Source: Armatimonadota bacterium (GTDB lineage Bacteria; Armatimonadota; Fimbriimonadia; Fimbriimonadales; Fimbriimonadaceae). From it: a DNA stretch of 64,000 bases. The notes under the pieces are model-generated. The model searched no databases and was not told the DNA's origin. It was given only the letters and a program-made list of their open reading frames with translations. The stretch's first letter is position 1; each line of letters begins with the position of its first letter. The DNA is taken from NCBI GenBank assembly GCA_018268315.1, contig JAFDWU010000001.1, positions 838,324 through 902,323 of the forward strand. Direction: 5' to 3'. This document shows positions 17,164 through 25,130 of the stretch, piece by piece. The translations under genes were made by a program, and so were the position numbers.

Positions 17164-18069
17164 ATGTCGCTGAGCTTGCGGATATTGGCCTTTGCCCTAT
17201 TTTGCGTTTCCGCCATTGCGGGCGCGCAGATTCCCCGCATCACGTCGGGCACGATCTCGCACTACGAGAAGTTCGACAGCAAGTATGTGGATGCCCGCAA
17301 CATCGATGTGTGGCTGCCGGAAGGGTACGGCCCCGGCGAGAAGTACAGCGTGATCTACATGCAAGATGGCCAAACGCTGTTCGACGATCAGGACGCGGAC
17401 CATCCCGGTTGGAAGATCGACGAACGCATTTCCGAATTGGTGAGTGAGCGGCGGCTGGGTAAGTGCATTGTGGTGGCAATCGCCTCCAGCCCCAAGTGGC
17501 GCTGGAGCGAGTACTTCCCGCAGGGCGCGCTGAAGTACATGGCCCCCGATGTGCGCGCGGACGTGTTCGAGACTTCGCTGATGAGTCTGCCGCAGTCGGA
17601 CAACTACCTGCACTTCCTGACGAAAGAGCTGATGCCCTTCATCGGCAAGCGCTTCAATGTTTACAAGGACCCCAAGCACAACATCCTGGCGGGCTCCAGC
17701 ATGGGAGCTTTGATTAGCCTGACCGCGCTTTGCGAGTATCCGAAGCTGTTTGGCGGCGCAATTTGCATGTCCACCCACTGGCAGGGGACTCAGAAGAATA
17801 GCGACGCGGTCGCGCAGGCAATTCAGGACTACTTCCGCGCGAAGCTGCCTAAGGGGAAGGAGCATCGGCTGTACTTCGACCACGGGACGGTTGACATGGA
17901 CGCCGGCTACAAGCCGTGGCAGGACATGATGGATTTGAATTCGCTGCGACTGGGCTATGGGCTGAAGAACTACGCCTCACGAACGTTTGAAGGTGAGGGG
18001 CATAGTGCGGCGTTTTGGGGCAAGCGGTTCCACTACGCGCTGGAGTTCATGCTCGGTGCTGCGAGATAA
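17164..18069 (+). CDS. Secreted esterase, alpha/beta hydrolase (EstD-like)
   Basis: A 301-residue exported hydrolase of the putative esterase (Fes/enterochelin esterase-like) group. The signal peptide is MSLSLRILAFALFCVSAIAGA. The fold is seen in RNIDVWLPEGY, YSVIYMQDGQTLFDD, the nucleophile elbow ILAGSSMGALISL (Ser in GSSMG), and a C-terminal histidine in FEGEGHSAAFW; the acid is probably one of the Asp residues in YFDHGTVDMDAGY. Many relatives are annotated as tributyrin or feruloyl esterases; the natural substrate is unknown. It begins 17 bases after ruvB but has its own TATAAC box. Confidence 0.85.
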   Translation: MSLSLRILAFALFCVSAIAGAQIPRITSGTISHYEKFDSKYVDARNIDVWLPEGYGPGEKYSVIYMQDGQTLFDDQDADHPGWKIDERISELVSERRLGKCIVVAIASSPKWRWSEYFPQGALKYMAPDVRADVFETSLMSLPQSDNYLHFLTKELMPFIGKRFNVYKDPKHNILAGSSMGALISLTALCEYPKLFGGAICMSTHWQGTQKNSDAVAQAIQDYFRAKLPKGKEHRLYFDHGTVDMDAGYKPWQDMMDLNSLRLGYGLKNYASRTFEGEGHSAAFWGKRFHYALEFMLGAAR

Positions 18070-18097
18070 CCAACAATCACGGCCCGTCCCTCTTAGC

Positions 18098-18351
18098 GCC
18101 GTTGCCGTGGGAGGAAGCCGCGTAGCGGCTGCCGAGGGTGGGTGGGTAAATGGCAACGGCGAGAAAACCACCGCTGTCGACCCTATTTTGAACCTAACAA
18201 CGTACCGAAACGGGACGCCGCCTCTTACCCACCCGCCCTCGGCAGGGGCTGACGCCCCTTCCTCCCTCGGCGACGTCCCGCTAAGCGGGCGACATGCGGG
18301 AAGGCAAGATCAGGGGAAGTCAGCAATTCAGAACGGCGGCGTAAGCCGCCG
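18098..18351. repeat. Cluster of REP-like palindromes
   Basis: This gap between the esterase and SDR genes holds at least four hairpins with very short loops: AGCCGC-GTA-GCGGCT (18116-18130), AGGGGC-TGAC-GCCCCT (18244-18259), CCCGC-TAA-GCGGG (18277-18289), and CGGCGGC-GTAA-GCCGCCG (18334-18351). The first is enclosed by a 9-base perfect inverted repeat (18098-18106 with 18152-18160). The regions 18109-18149 and 18222-18268 are imperfect inverted copies of one another, sharing GGGAGGAAG...GCCGAGGG.GGGTGGGTAA. This looks like REP/BIME-type repetitive DNA, which often sits between convergent genes as here. No gene is seen in it. Confidence 0.7.
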
Positions 18352-18357
18352 CAGTCG

Positions 18358-19137
18358 CTACGCCATACCCTTCGTCAAACCGCCATCCACCAACAAGCTC
18401 ACGCCGTTGATGTACCCCGCCGGCTGAGAGCAAAGGAACGCCACTGCTGCGGCGATCTCGCTGGCATCGGCGAGCCGCCGTAGCGGAATCTCCAACGCCG
18501 TCTGCGCCAAAACCGCCTCCGGCGAGATCCCCTGCTCCTTCGAGCGGATATCCGCCAGATGCAGCTGCCGATCGGTCAGCGTGTGGCCGGGCAAAACGCC
18601 ATTCACCGTCACCCCATCCGGCCCGAACTCCGCGCCCTGCAAGCGAGTCAACGCCATGATCCCCGCGCGCAAAGTCGAGCTGATCGTCAGCAGGCGGTTC
18701 GGCTCCTTCGCCACCAGCGAGGTGATGTGCACCACGCGCCCCCATTTGCGCTCGCGCATGGTGGGGATGACGAGGCGGCTGAGGCGCTCGATATTCAGCA
18801 GCGTGGAATCCACGCCAAGCTGCCACTGCTCGTCGGTCAGGGATCCCGGCGCGCCGGCGGGGGGACCGCCGGTGTTAGTGACCAAGATGTCGACGGGGCC
18901 GAGGTCGGCAACCGTCTGCTCATGCCACCAGGCCAGGTCTTCGGCCTGAGTTACGTCCACCACGTAGCTGCGCGTATCGGGGCTGATCGACTCGGCGGCG
19001 GCTTCCAGGGTCTCCTCGTTGCGCCCGCAAATCGATATCTGGCACCCCTCGGCGGCAAGCGCCCTCGCGGTGGCAAGCCCGATTCCCTTGCTGGCGGCGG
19101 CAACCATCGCCACCCGTCCGGTTATTCCGAAATCCAT
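18358..19137 (-). CDS. Short-chain dehydrogenase/reductase family protein, atypical
   Basis: A 259-residue SDR with a clear Rossmann start: VAMVAAASKGIGLATARAL (the TGxxxGIG place reads AASKGIG), DVTQAEDL, VDILVTNTGGPPAG (NNAG place) and VNGVLPGHTLTDR, ending in INGVSLLVDGGLTKGMA. The active site is unusual: the expected YxxxK is absent, and the matching stretch reads LLTISSTLRAGIMALT. This is the pattern of the divergent BKR-like SDR group that lacks the catalytic tyrosine. It is usually annotated as 3-oxoacyl-ACP reductase, but that reaction should not be assumed. TAACCT lies seven bases before the ATG on this strand. Confidence 0.85.
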   Translation of the reverse strand: MDFGITGRVAMVAAASKGIGLATARALAAEGCQISICGRNEETLEAAAESISPDTRSYVVDVTQAEDLAWWHEQTVADLGPVDILVTNTGGPPAGAPGSLTDEQWQLGVDSTLLNIERLSRLVIPTMRERKWGRVVHITSLVAKEPNRLLTISSTLRAGIMALTRLQGAEFGPDGVTVNGVLPGHTLTDRQLHLADIRSKEQGISPEAVLAQTALEIPLRRLADASEIAAAVAFLCSQPAGYINGVSLLVDGGLTKGMA

Positions 19138-19144
19138 GCTGGGA

Positions 19145-19150
19145 AGGTTA
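19145..19150 (-). promoter_or_regulatory. -10-like TAACCT box, leaderless promoter
   Basis: Minus strand TAACCT, seven bases, then the ATG of the SDR gene at 19137. The next feature upstream is tRNA-Ser, so this is an independent promoter position. Confidence 0.45.
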
Positions 19151-19204
19151 CCGCGCCATTCGAAGATCAGCCCAAGCTAGGCACTTGCGGATCAGTGAGT
19201 TGCC

Positions 19205-19292
19205 TGGCGGAGGGAAGGGGATTCGAACCCCTGAAGGTTTGACCCTTGGCGGTTTTCAAGACCGCTGCATTAAACCGCTCTGCCATCCCTCC
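19205..19292 (-). tRNA. tRNA-Ser (anticodon UGA)
   Basis: Reading the minus strand, GGAGGGA at the 5' end pairs with TCCCTCC near the 3' end. The D-arm has GAGCGGTTTAATGC, the anticodon loop is CTTGAAA with anticodon TGA for UCA codons, a long class II variable arm follows, and the T arm has GGTTCGAATCC. The discriminator is G and the CCA is encoded (19205-19207). Length is 88 with CCA, as expected for a serine tRNA. Confidence 0.97.
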
Positions 19293-19387
19293 GACAGCTA
19301 TTGTGCCTGAAACCAGCCGCGAGATTCCCGGTCCCAAAAACGCAGAAGGGGCCGCTGACGCGGCCCCATCCAAACCCTGCGAAAGCC

Positions 19388-19807
19388 TTACGCCTTCAAA
19401 TCGACAATGCCGCTAACCGCGACGCCGTCGACCTTCTTGATCCCCTTCAGCACATTCTCATCCGAAACCGGAATCAAACCGCGAATGGTGATCTCGCCGA
19501 AGAACACGCCTTCCGGCGCGGCAACCGCCTTCACCTGATCCACCTTCGATTTCGGACCCATAATCTGGGCCGCGCCGATCGCGGTGCGGTCGTTAATCGT
19601 AATTCGCAGAATCGGCACCACCCGCGTCGAAGAAGAAGCGGTGTCCGAATGCTTGGTCAACTTGTTGATCTCGCGATTGATGTCGGGGCCGAATTGCTTG
19701 ACCACCGCGCCAATGCCAAGAATCTTCAAAACTTGCTTAACTTGGCTGCCGGCGGTGGCGCCAATCACCAGGCAACTAACGGCAACAAGGGCTGTCTTAT
19801 TCATCAT
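19388..19807 (-). CDS. Small secreted protein, unknown function
   Basis: A 139-residue protein with an N-terminal export signal (MMNKTALVAVSCLVIGATAG). The mature part is Lys/Val/Ile-rich, with an early amphipathic stretch (VKQVLKILGIGAVVKQFGPD) and a beta-rich remainder. I do not recognise the family. The start could be 19807 or 19804 (two adjacent ATGs); an AAAGGTTCG stretch upstream may serve as a weak ribosome site. It follows the TauE exporter gene by 29 bases on the same strand and may be co-transcribed with ribH and tauE. Confidence 0.65.
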   Translation of the reverse strand: MMNKTALVAVSCLVIGATAGSQVKQVLKILGIGAVVKQFGPDINREINKLTKHSDTASSSTRVVPILRITINDRTAIGAAQIMGPKSKVDQVKAVAAPEGVFFGEITIRGLIPVSDENVLKGIKKVDGVAVSGIVDLKA

Positions 19808-19836
19808 GGTACGAACCTTTAGACGACTGAAACCGC

Positions 19837-20595
19837 CTAGCCGTGCCAGAAGAAGTATCCGGCCATAAAGAAGCCGTAGGCGGCAATCAGGGGTCGGGCA
19901 ATGCGGTCCGGAACCCGCTGCGCGTACTTCGCGCCCAAGAACCCGCCCAGCAGGGAGCCAAGGATCATCCAAAGCGAGACTATCCAAATAACCTTGCCGC
20001 TAAGCGCAAACACGATGGTGGCGAAGAAGTTGATAACCATCGCGAGCGCGTTCTTCACCGCGTTCAGCTCGTTCAGGGTGCCATCAAGGGCGATAGCGAA
20101 CACCGCCAGCATCATAATCCCCATCCCCGCGCCGAAATATCCGCCGTATACGCTGACCAAGAACTGCAGCACGATGCCGGTCACCGGGTGAACCTCGCGC
20201 TCGCCGCGATCCAGCCACCCTTTAATGCGTGGCTGAAGGAATATCGCCAGCGCGGCAATCAGGATCAGCCACGGCACCACCTTCTGAAACGTGGCAGAGG
20301 TGGTCGAAACCAGCAAATACGAGCCTAGAACCGAGCCGATACAGGTGGGCACGAGGAACAGGATGAGTTGCTTCTTCAGCTTGCCAAGATGCTCTCGATA
20401 GCCCCAGAAACCGGTCGCGGAGCCGGGCCATAGCGCCACGCTGTTGGTGGCATTCGCTATCTTGGAATCCAGCCCAAAACCCACAAACAAGGCGGGAAAA
20501 CTCACGAGGCTTCCACCCCCGGCCACAGAGTTGATGGCGGCGGCAATCGCCCCCAGAAGAATGAGGATTAGCGGGTTGATGTGCGGATCAGTCAA
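19837..20595 (-). CDS. TauE/SafE-family anion exporter (membrane)
   Basis: A 252-residue inner membrane protein with about eight hydrophobic segments and the internal two-fold repeat of the TauE/SafE (DUF81) family: AAAINSVAGGGSLVSFPAL in the first half and FLVSVYGGYFGAGMGIMML in the second, with the N-A-T-N-S/K-N-A-L-A-M-V-I-N equivalents after each. Relatives export sulfite, sulfoacetate or other organic anions; the substrate is not predictable. Its first eight bases overlap the end of ribH, so it belongs to the ribH transcript. Confidence 0.9.
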   Translation of the reverse strand: MTDPHINPLILILLGAIAAAINSVAGGGSLVSFPALFVGFGLDSKIANATNSVALWPGSATGFWGYREHLGKLKKQLILFLVPTCIGSVLGSYLLVSTTSATFQKVVPWLILIAALAIFLQPRIKGWLDRGEREVHPVTGIVLQFLVSVYGGYFGAGMGIMMLAVFAIALDGTLNELNAVKNALAMVINFFATIVFALSGKVIWIVSLWMILGSLLGGFLGAKYAQRVPDRIARPLIAAYGFFMAGYFFWHG

Positions 20596-21049
20596 GCTGC
20601 TCCAGCACGTTCGCCATCTCCAAAGCGGCCAGCGCGGCCTCGCGCCCCTTGTTGCCCATCTTCATGCCCGCGCGGTCCATCGCATCGTCCAAATTGTTCG
20701 GGGTCAGCACGCCCCAGGCGATGGGCACGCCATGCTCGGCCTGCAGCATCATCAGCGCGGTGGAGACATCCGCCCCCAGCATCTTGGCGTGAGCGGTCGC
20801 GCCTTGCAGAATGCAGCCCAGCGCGATGACGGCATCGGGCTTTTCTTTGGCAGTCACAAGCTGACGCGCAACCGGTGGCATCTCCCACGTACCGGGCACG
20901 TGGATCACTTTGATGTCCTCGATGCCGTGCGCCCTCAGTTCGTCCAGCGCGCCTTCCAGCAGCGCCTTGGTCACCAGCTCGTTCCAGCGGCTTACCAGAA
21001 CGGCGATTCGGTATTTGCCTTTCCCCAAACGGGCGCGAACTTCCTGCAC
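20588..21049 (-). CDS. ribH: 6,7-dimethyl-8-ribityllumazine synthase
   Basis: A 153-residue enzyme of riboflavin synthesis that joins the ribityl-amino-pyrimidine to 3,4-dihydroxy-2-butanone 4-phosphate. Seen: VLVSRWNELVTKALLEGALDEL split, VIHVPGTWEMPPVA, VIALGCILQGATAHAKM (with the active-site His after the GxT), PIAWGVLTPNN and RAGMKMGNKGREAALAALEM. Substitutions against common family residues (GATAHA for GETDHF) are mild. Start is GTG, with TACTTT five bases upstream on this strand. No other rib genes are near. Confidence 0.93.
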   Translation of the reverse strand: MQEVRARLGKGKYRIAVLVSRWNELVTKALLEGALDELRAHGIEDIKVIHVPGTWEMPPVARQLVTAKEKPDAVIALGCILQGATAHAKMLGADVSTALMMLQAEHGVPIAWGVLTPNNLDDAMDRAGMKMGNKGREAALAALEMANVLEQLD

Positions 21050-21107
21050 GGCTTAAAGTATGGCGAATAACCAGTCGATGGAGCGAGGCGAACCACAACG
21101 CAAGAGC

Positions 21108-21608
21108 CTATGAAGGTGCTGCCGCGGTATTTGGCAGATCCCTCGCCATCGAGAGGTCCATACCGCTCTCACACATCCGAGTGACGAGGTCCGGATAGTC
21201 GTTTATCCAATCGGTAAAGCGGTACTTCCCAGCCGTCCACTTGATTGTATAGTCACCGCCCGACCCAATGACCTTGCTCGCGCGTAACTCGCTTGGCGAC
21301 AAACGACGAGCTTTGCCTTTCCAATCAATGAGTTCCATACCCCCGTTCGGAAGAACATGCACCCTTCTCACGAAAACTTGGCCCAGGAGGACGAACAGGA
21401 GGATGCTAAAGAAGATGGTTCCGAGGATGCAAAGGAGCCGGAGATACCACGGGATTATTCCAACGCTGCCATCTAGGTATTGAATGTCAATTGAATAATC
21501 CGTTAGGAATACATAAAGCAAGTAGGGACTGCCGCTGAGAATAAGGACAATTGGCGAGGCCTGAACCACATTCCTGACGTTGCGGTAGGTGAATTTCTTC
21601 ATCGCCAT
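21108..21608 (-). CDS. Small membrane protein with PH-like tail, unknown function
   Basis: A 166-residue protein with two membrane segments (about 17-33, VVQASPIVLILSGSPYLL region, and 50-75, LRLLCILGTIFFSILLFVLL region) and a cytoplasmic C-terminal half that reads like a small beta-barrel (VLPNGGMELIDWKGKARRL, then SGGDYTIKWTAGKYRFTDW). I do not recognise a named family. It sits alone between ribH and the pilus operon terminator on the minus strand. The start could be Met1 or Met3. Confidence 0.6.
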   Translation of the reverse strand: MAMKKFTYRNVRNVVQASPIVLILSGSPYLLYVFLTDYSIDIQYLDGSVGIIPWYLRLLCILGTIFFSILLFVLLGQVFVRRVHVLPNGGMELIDWKGKARRLSPSELRASKVIGSGGDYTIKWTAGKYRFTDWINDYPDLVTRMCESGMDLSMARDLPNTAAAPS

Positions 21609-21653
21609 ACCATTTGAACCGGGACACGATAAGTATGGCGAATTAAAGCAGAA

Positions 21654-21679
21654 CGGGCAAGGCTGTATCGCCTTGCCCG
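21654..21679 (-). terminator. Terminator hairpin after the pilus operon
   Basis: CGGGCAAGGC and GCCTTGCCCG form a perfect 10-base stem with a 6-base loop. On the minus strand the stem is followed by TTCTGCTTTAATT, a moderately T-rich tail. It stands just after the stop of the last pilus-operon gene (21703). Confidence 0.75.
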
Positions 21680-21702
21680 CCTGTATCTGACTCTCTCTAA
21701 GG

Positions 21703-22113
21703 TTAGCCCGCTGCGGGAGCGAGATCGGCCGTGGTTGCGTAACCCTGGCCGTTCCAGGTCAGCACAAAGTTCACGGTCTGGTGGCCGTTTGAAGCCAGCG
21801 CCGTATTGCCAACCATTGTGTAGTTGCCAATTGCGCCCATGCCGGAGTTCCAGTTCAGGGAGCCCTGGTTATCCACCGTGCCCACCACGTTGCCCGTGAT
21901 GTTCTGGTTCGTATTCACCATGGTGCCGATCACCGAGCCGTTCGGAAATATCTGAACGGTGAACGTGCCCGACTGTCCGAGAGTGACGCTGGTCCATGGG
22001 CCGGTCCAATTACCCTGGTAGGGGATGTTGAGGCCGGTTTGGTTACCGGAGCCTCCGCAGCCCGCCAGAATCATCAGCGGCGCGAGGACGAGAAGATTTT
22101 TGTATCGCTTCAT
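21703..22113 (-). CDS. Lipoprotein, last gene of the pilus operon
   Basis: A 136-residue lipoprotein with signal MKRYKNLLVLAPLMILAGC (lipobox LAGC). The mature part is Gly/Asn/Thr-rich beta structure with repeated short strands (GTFTVQIFPNGSVIGTM, NITGNVVGTVDNQGSLNW, GNYTMVGNTAL), as in small beta-barrel or avidin-like secreted lipoproteins. Its ATG overlaps the pilQ stop (TAATG), so it is the tail of the pilus operon. It could act as a PilF/PilW-like or secretin-associated lipoprotein by position, but nothing in the sequence proves this. Confidence 0.7.
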   Translation of the reverse strand: MKRYKNLLVLAPLMILAGCGGSGNQTGLNIPYQGNWTGPWTSVTLGQSGTFTVQIFPNGSVIGTMVNTNQNITGNVVGTVDNQGSLNWNSGMGAIGNYTMVGNTALASNGHQTVNFVLTWNGQGYATTADLAPAAG

Positions 22114-25100
22114 TACGAACCCACCTTCTTATCGTTCTTGCTGTCTTTCTTTGCCGTCTTGCCCTTGGTGTCCTTCGTCGGTTCCGGATCGCGCATCGGC
22201 AGAACCGGGCTACCGGAGCCCAGCGCGCCGTCGATCTGGCGGACGGTGACGAACACTACAAGCTCGGTGCGAACTCGATCGTTGGTCGTGCGTCGGAACA
22301 GGGATCCGATGATCGGGAGATCACCGAGAATCGGCAGACCCTGCCAATCCTTTCGATCCTGATCCTGGATGAGGCCGCCGACCGCGATGGTTTCGCCGTT
22401 AGCGATCGTCAGGGTTTCCTGCGCGGTTCGCTCGCTGGTCTGCGGGAGCTGACCGCCGATCTGCGGAACCTGGACATAGCCCTTCAGGAAGCTGACCGCC
22501 GGCCGCATTTCCATAAGGATGTTGCCGCCTGCGCCGATTCGCGGCATTACCGCAAGCCGGACGCCGACGCGGACGGTGCCGGTGGTGACGTTTACACCGT
22601 TCGAGCTGGAAGTGATCGACTCAACGTATCGAATCGCGTCACCCACAAAGAGCTCGGTCTGTCGGCCGTCGGTGGCAATCACGTTCGGCCTTGCGATCAG
22701 GTTCGTGTTGTTCGAGATCTTATCGAGCTGAGCAACCACGTCGCCGTTGATGCCGTTGCCGTTGATGTTGAACGTCGCGGAGTTGTTCGTGCCGGCGCCC
22801 TGCGAGTTGTTCAGGCGAATGAACTTCACCGAACCGCCCGTAAAGAGGTTCCAGTCGATACCTGCGTTAATGGCGTCTTCCTTCGAAAGCTCCATGACGC
22901 GCATTTCAATCGCTACCTGCTTCGGCGCAGTGTCCACTAGCTGCAGATACTGAACCGCTTTCTGAATCTGCGAGGCGTTGCCGCGCATCACCAGTCGCAT
23001 CGGAACCGCGAACATTTCCTTATCGGTGTAAGGAAGCGTCAGCGCGCCGCCGCTAAGGGCGTCTCCGGTTGCCGTACTGGTGGTAGTGCTGGTCGTGGTT
23101 GTAGAGCTCGTGCTCGTGGAGCTTTGAGCGCTTGCGCCACCGCCTTCAGCACCCTTGCCGGCCTGAGCCTGCCACGGGGTCATCTGGGTAATCGCGTCGG
23201 TTCGAGCCTCGCCCTTCTTGTAGATGTAAGGGTTGCCTGCCGATGCCGGCGGGACCGTTACCAGAAGGCCCGGGAACTGAATGGCGAGATCATCCTTCAG
23301 CGCTCGCGGATCGAGATACTTGACCTCGTAGACCACGGCTGCGCTCTGGTTCATGCCAGGTACGTCCAGCTCGCTCAGGGTGCCAATGAGCTTTTCAACT
23401 TCGCTCTTCGGACCGGAGAGCAGGATCACGCCGTCAGCGTTTCCGTTGGCGGTGGAGGCGAATGCCTTCACGTGGCCAACCGTCGTCTGGTTCGGCTGAA
23501 GCTCAAGGTCCTTGACTCGCGCCGGCTCGCAGATCGACTTGAGAAGCGACTGCGCGGTGCTGTTCTTCGAAGCGTAAGACATTGCGATCGGCTCGGAGTC
23601 GTCATCCGGAACCGTGATCATCAGCGAGTGCGCGATCTCACGGTCCAGACGTCGGACTTCGGTCTCGATCTCAGCGATGCGAGACTTGGTGCCAACGATC
23701 AGCACATAGTTATCCTTCTGGCCGTTGTTGGAGCTCTTGCTTTCGATGCTCGCCTTGTTCGCGTCGTCCTTTGCGCCTTCCTTAGGCGGATTCTCTGGGT
23801 TCAGAGATTCCGACTTAGTCACGGTAGTCTGATCGCTCGGAAGGATGAGATCGTACTTGCCGGTCTCGGTTTCCATCGGCTCGGACTTATAGATGGCGGT
23901 CTTAATTTGGCCACCCATACCGCTGTAAAGCGGGACGACGATGGTTTCCGAGTCGGCGGCTGCCGTTCCGGAGACCTGTCGAACCATATCTGCATATCGC
24001 GCCGGCGTGGTTACCACAAACGTGTGGCCAACCTTCGCATAGCGGATATCCGCCATCGCGGTAACCAGATCAAGCGCGTCCTTGACGCTCACCTGATCCA
24101 GCGATACCGTTACCACGCCCTTTACCTCAGGCGAAGTGACGATATTGACTCCGGCCTGAAGCGAGAGCGCCTTCAACACTTGCACCACATCGGTGTTCGT
24201 GAAGTCGAGGCTTACCTTCTGGTCCATCTCCGACTTGACCTTCGTCAAGGCGGTCGTTGTATAACCTACGATCTTCTGCGGGGCAGAATTCTTAATCGGC
24301 GCAGGAGCGGTTTGCTTCTTTGCCGTGGTGGTCGGCGCTACCGTGGCGGCGGGGTTAACCGTAACCTGGAGCACCGGCGCCTTCGGCTCTTTAGCCGTCT
24401 TTACCGGCGCAGACGTTGGAGCAACCGTCGGGGTAACCGTCGCCACAAGGGCGGTGGTTGCATTCACCGTCGGAGCTACATTCGTTGCCGTCAATGCAGC
24501 CTTCGTTGCGGCAACCGGTTTCTTGGGCTCTTTGCCCGTCTTTACCGGAGCGACTTCGGACTGCATGTCCTTGCTCAGGAGAACTGGAGAGGTCACAAGC
24601 TGCTCGCTACCCGGTTCGTTTAGGAAAGCCTGATGGGTTGTGCCAAGAGGCAGCCACGTCGAGTGTGCCTCATCGTGAGCCGTGAACGGCTTTGCATCGA
24701 AGGTCTTAGTGGCAACCTTCTTTGCCGGAGCATCCGCCTTGACCACGGGAGCGGTGTGGACGTGAATCGTCCAGCCGTCTGCGGTCTGGGTAAGGATCGG
24801 CTCCTTGTCGTCCTTGAGCTTTACGTGAAGGCGAACCTTATCAGGGCGGTTTGACCACCAGCCCCAATTGTAATAGCTCACGCCTCCTACGCCTACGTAG
24901 TGGCGTCCGCCTCTACCTGCGAGCGCAGCCTTGAACTCAAGGATGTACGAAGTGTTCGCATTCACCTTGATAATTCGCGGCATTGTGAGTCCAGTGCCTT
25001 TAACATAGACTTCCACGCCCTCGCCCACCGTCGCAGAGGTGAAGCGGGTAATCGTAGCGTCGGACCAGCCGCATGCGGTCGCTCCGATCGCTGCGAGCAT

Positions 25101-25130
25101 GGTCGCCCATCGCATCGATTTACTTGCCAT
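22113..25130 (-). CDS. pilQ: Type IV pilus secretin PilQ
   Basis: A 1005-residue outer membrane secretin through which pili or pseudopili pass. Domains in order: signal peptide and an AMIN-like domain (to about 150), a long Ala/Thr/Pro/Val-rich linker with two similar blocks (PVKTGKEPKKPV and PVKTAKEPKAPV), an STN-type domain (VSLDFTNTDVVQVLKALSLQ), N-type ring domains with inserts, one a Ser/Thr homopolymer run near 640-660, and the secretin core (PKQVAIEMRVMELSKEDA, TELFVGDAIRYV, GETIAVGGLIQDQDRKD, GDLPIIGSLFR). The start at 25130 is preferred over 25136 because GGAGG lies eight bases before it. It overlaps the pilP-like stop by 11 bases. The length is well above the usual 650-750 because of the linkers. 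Confidence 0.93.
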   Translation of the reverse strand: MASKSMRWATMLAAIGATACGWSDATITRFTSATVGEGVEVYVKGTGLTMPRIIKVNANTSYILEFKAALAGRGGRHYVGVGGVSYYNWGWWSNRPDKVRLHVKLKDDKEPILTQTADGWTIHVHTAPVVKADAPAKKVATKTFDAKPFTAHDEAHSTWLPLGTTHQAFLNEPGSEQLVTSPVLLSKDMQSEVAPVKTGKEPKKPVAATKAALTATNVAPTVNATTALVATVTPTVAPTSAPVKTAKEPKAPVLQVTVNPAATVAPTTTAKKQTAPAPIKNSAPQKIVGYTTTALTKVKSEMDQKVSLDFTNTDVVQVLKALSLQAGVNIVTSPEVKGVVTVSLDQVSVKDALDLVTAMADIRYAKVGHTFVVTTPARYADMVRQVSGTAAADSETIVVPLYSGMGGQIKTAIYKSEPMETETGKYDLILPSDQTTVTKSESLNPENPPKEGAKDDANKASIESKSSNNGQKDNYVLIVGTKSRIAEIETEVRRLDREIAHSLMITVPDDDSEPIAMSYASKNSTAQSLLKSICEPARVKDLELQPNQTTVGHVKAFASTANGNADGVILLSGPKSEVEKLIGTLSELDVPGMNQSAAVVYEVKYLDPRALKDDLAIQFPGLLVTVPPASAGNPYIYKKGEARTDAITQMTPWQAQAGKGAEGGGASAQSSTSTSSTTTTSTTTSTATGDALSGGALTLPYTDKEMFAVPMRLVMRGNASQIQKAVQYLQLVDTAPKQVAIEMRVMELSKEDAINAGIDWNLFTGGSVKFIRLNNSQGAGTNNSATFNINGNGINGDVVAQLDKISNNTNLIARPNVIATDGRQTELFVGDAIRYVESITSSSNGVNVTTGTVRVGVRLAVMPRIGAGGNILMEMRPAVSFLKGYVQVPQIGGQLPQTSERTAQETLTIANGETIAVGGLIQDQDRKDWQGLPILGDLPIIGSLFRRTTNDRVRTELVVFVTVRQIDGALGSGSPVLPMRDPEPTKDTKGKTAKKDSKNDKKVGS

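Noticed and set aside
18098-18351. CRISPR array
   Set aside because: The repeats are palindromic stems of differing sequence, without equal-sized spacers and without cas genes nearby.
18358-18826. Frame inside the SDR region reading as a glycine-rich protein
   Set aside because: Antisense/out-of-frame copy of the SDR gene; the SDR motifs explain the DNA.
23124-24623. Open frame of 499 codons opposite pilQ
   Set aside because: It lies wholly antisense to a certain secretin gene, has an Arg/His-rich low-information composition, and shows no motif; a by-product of codon bias in G+C-rich DNA.
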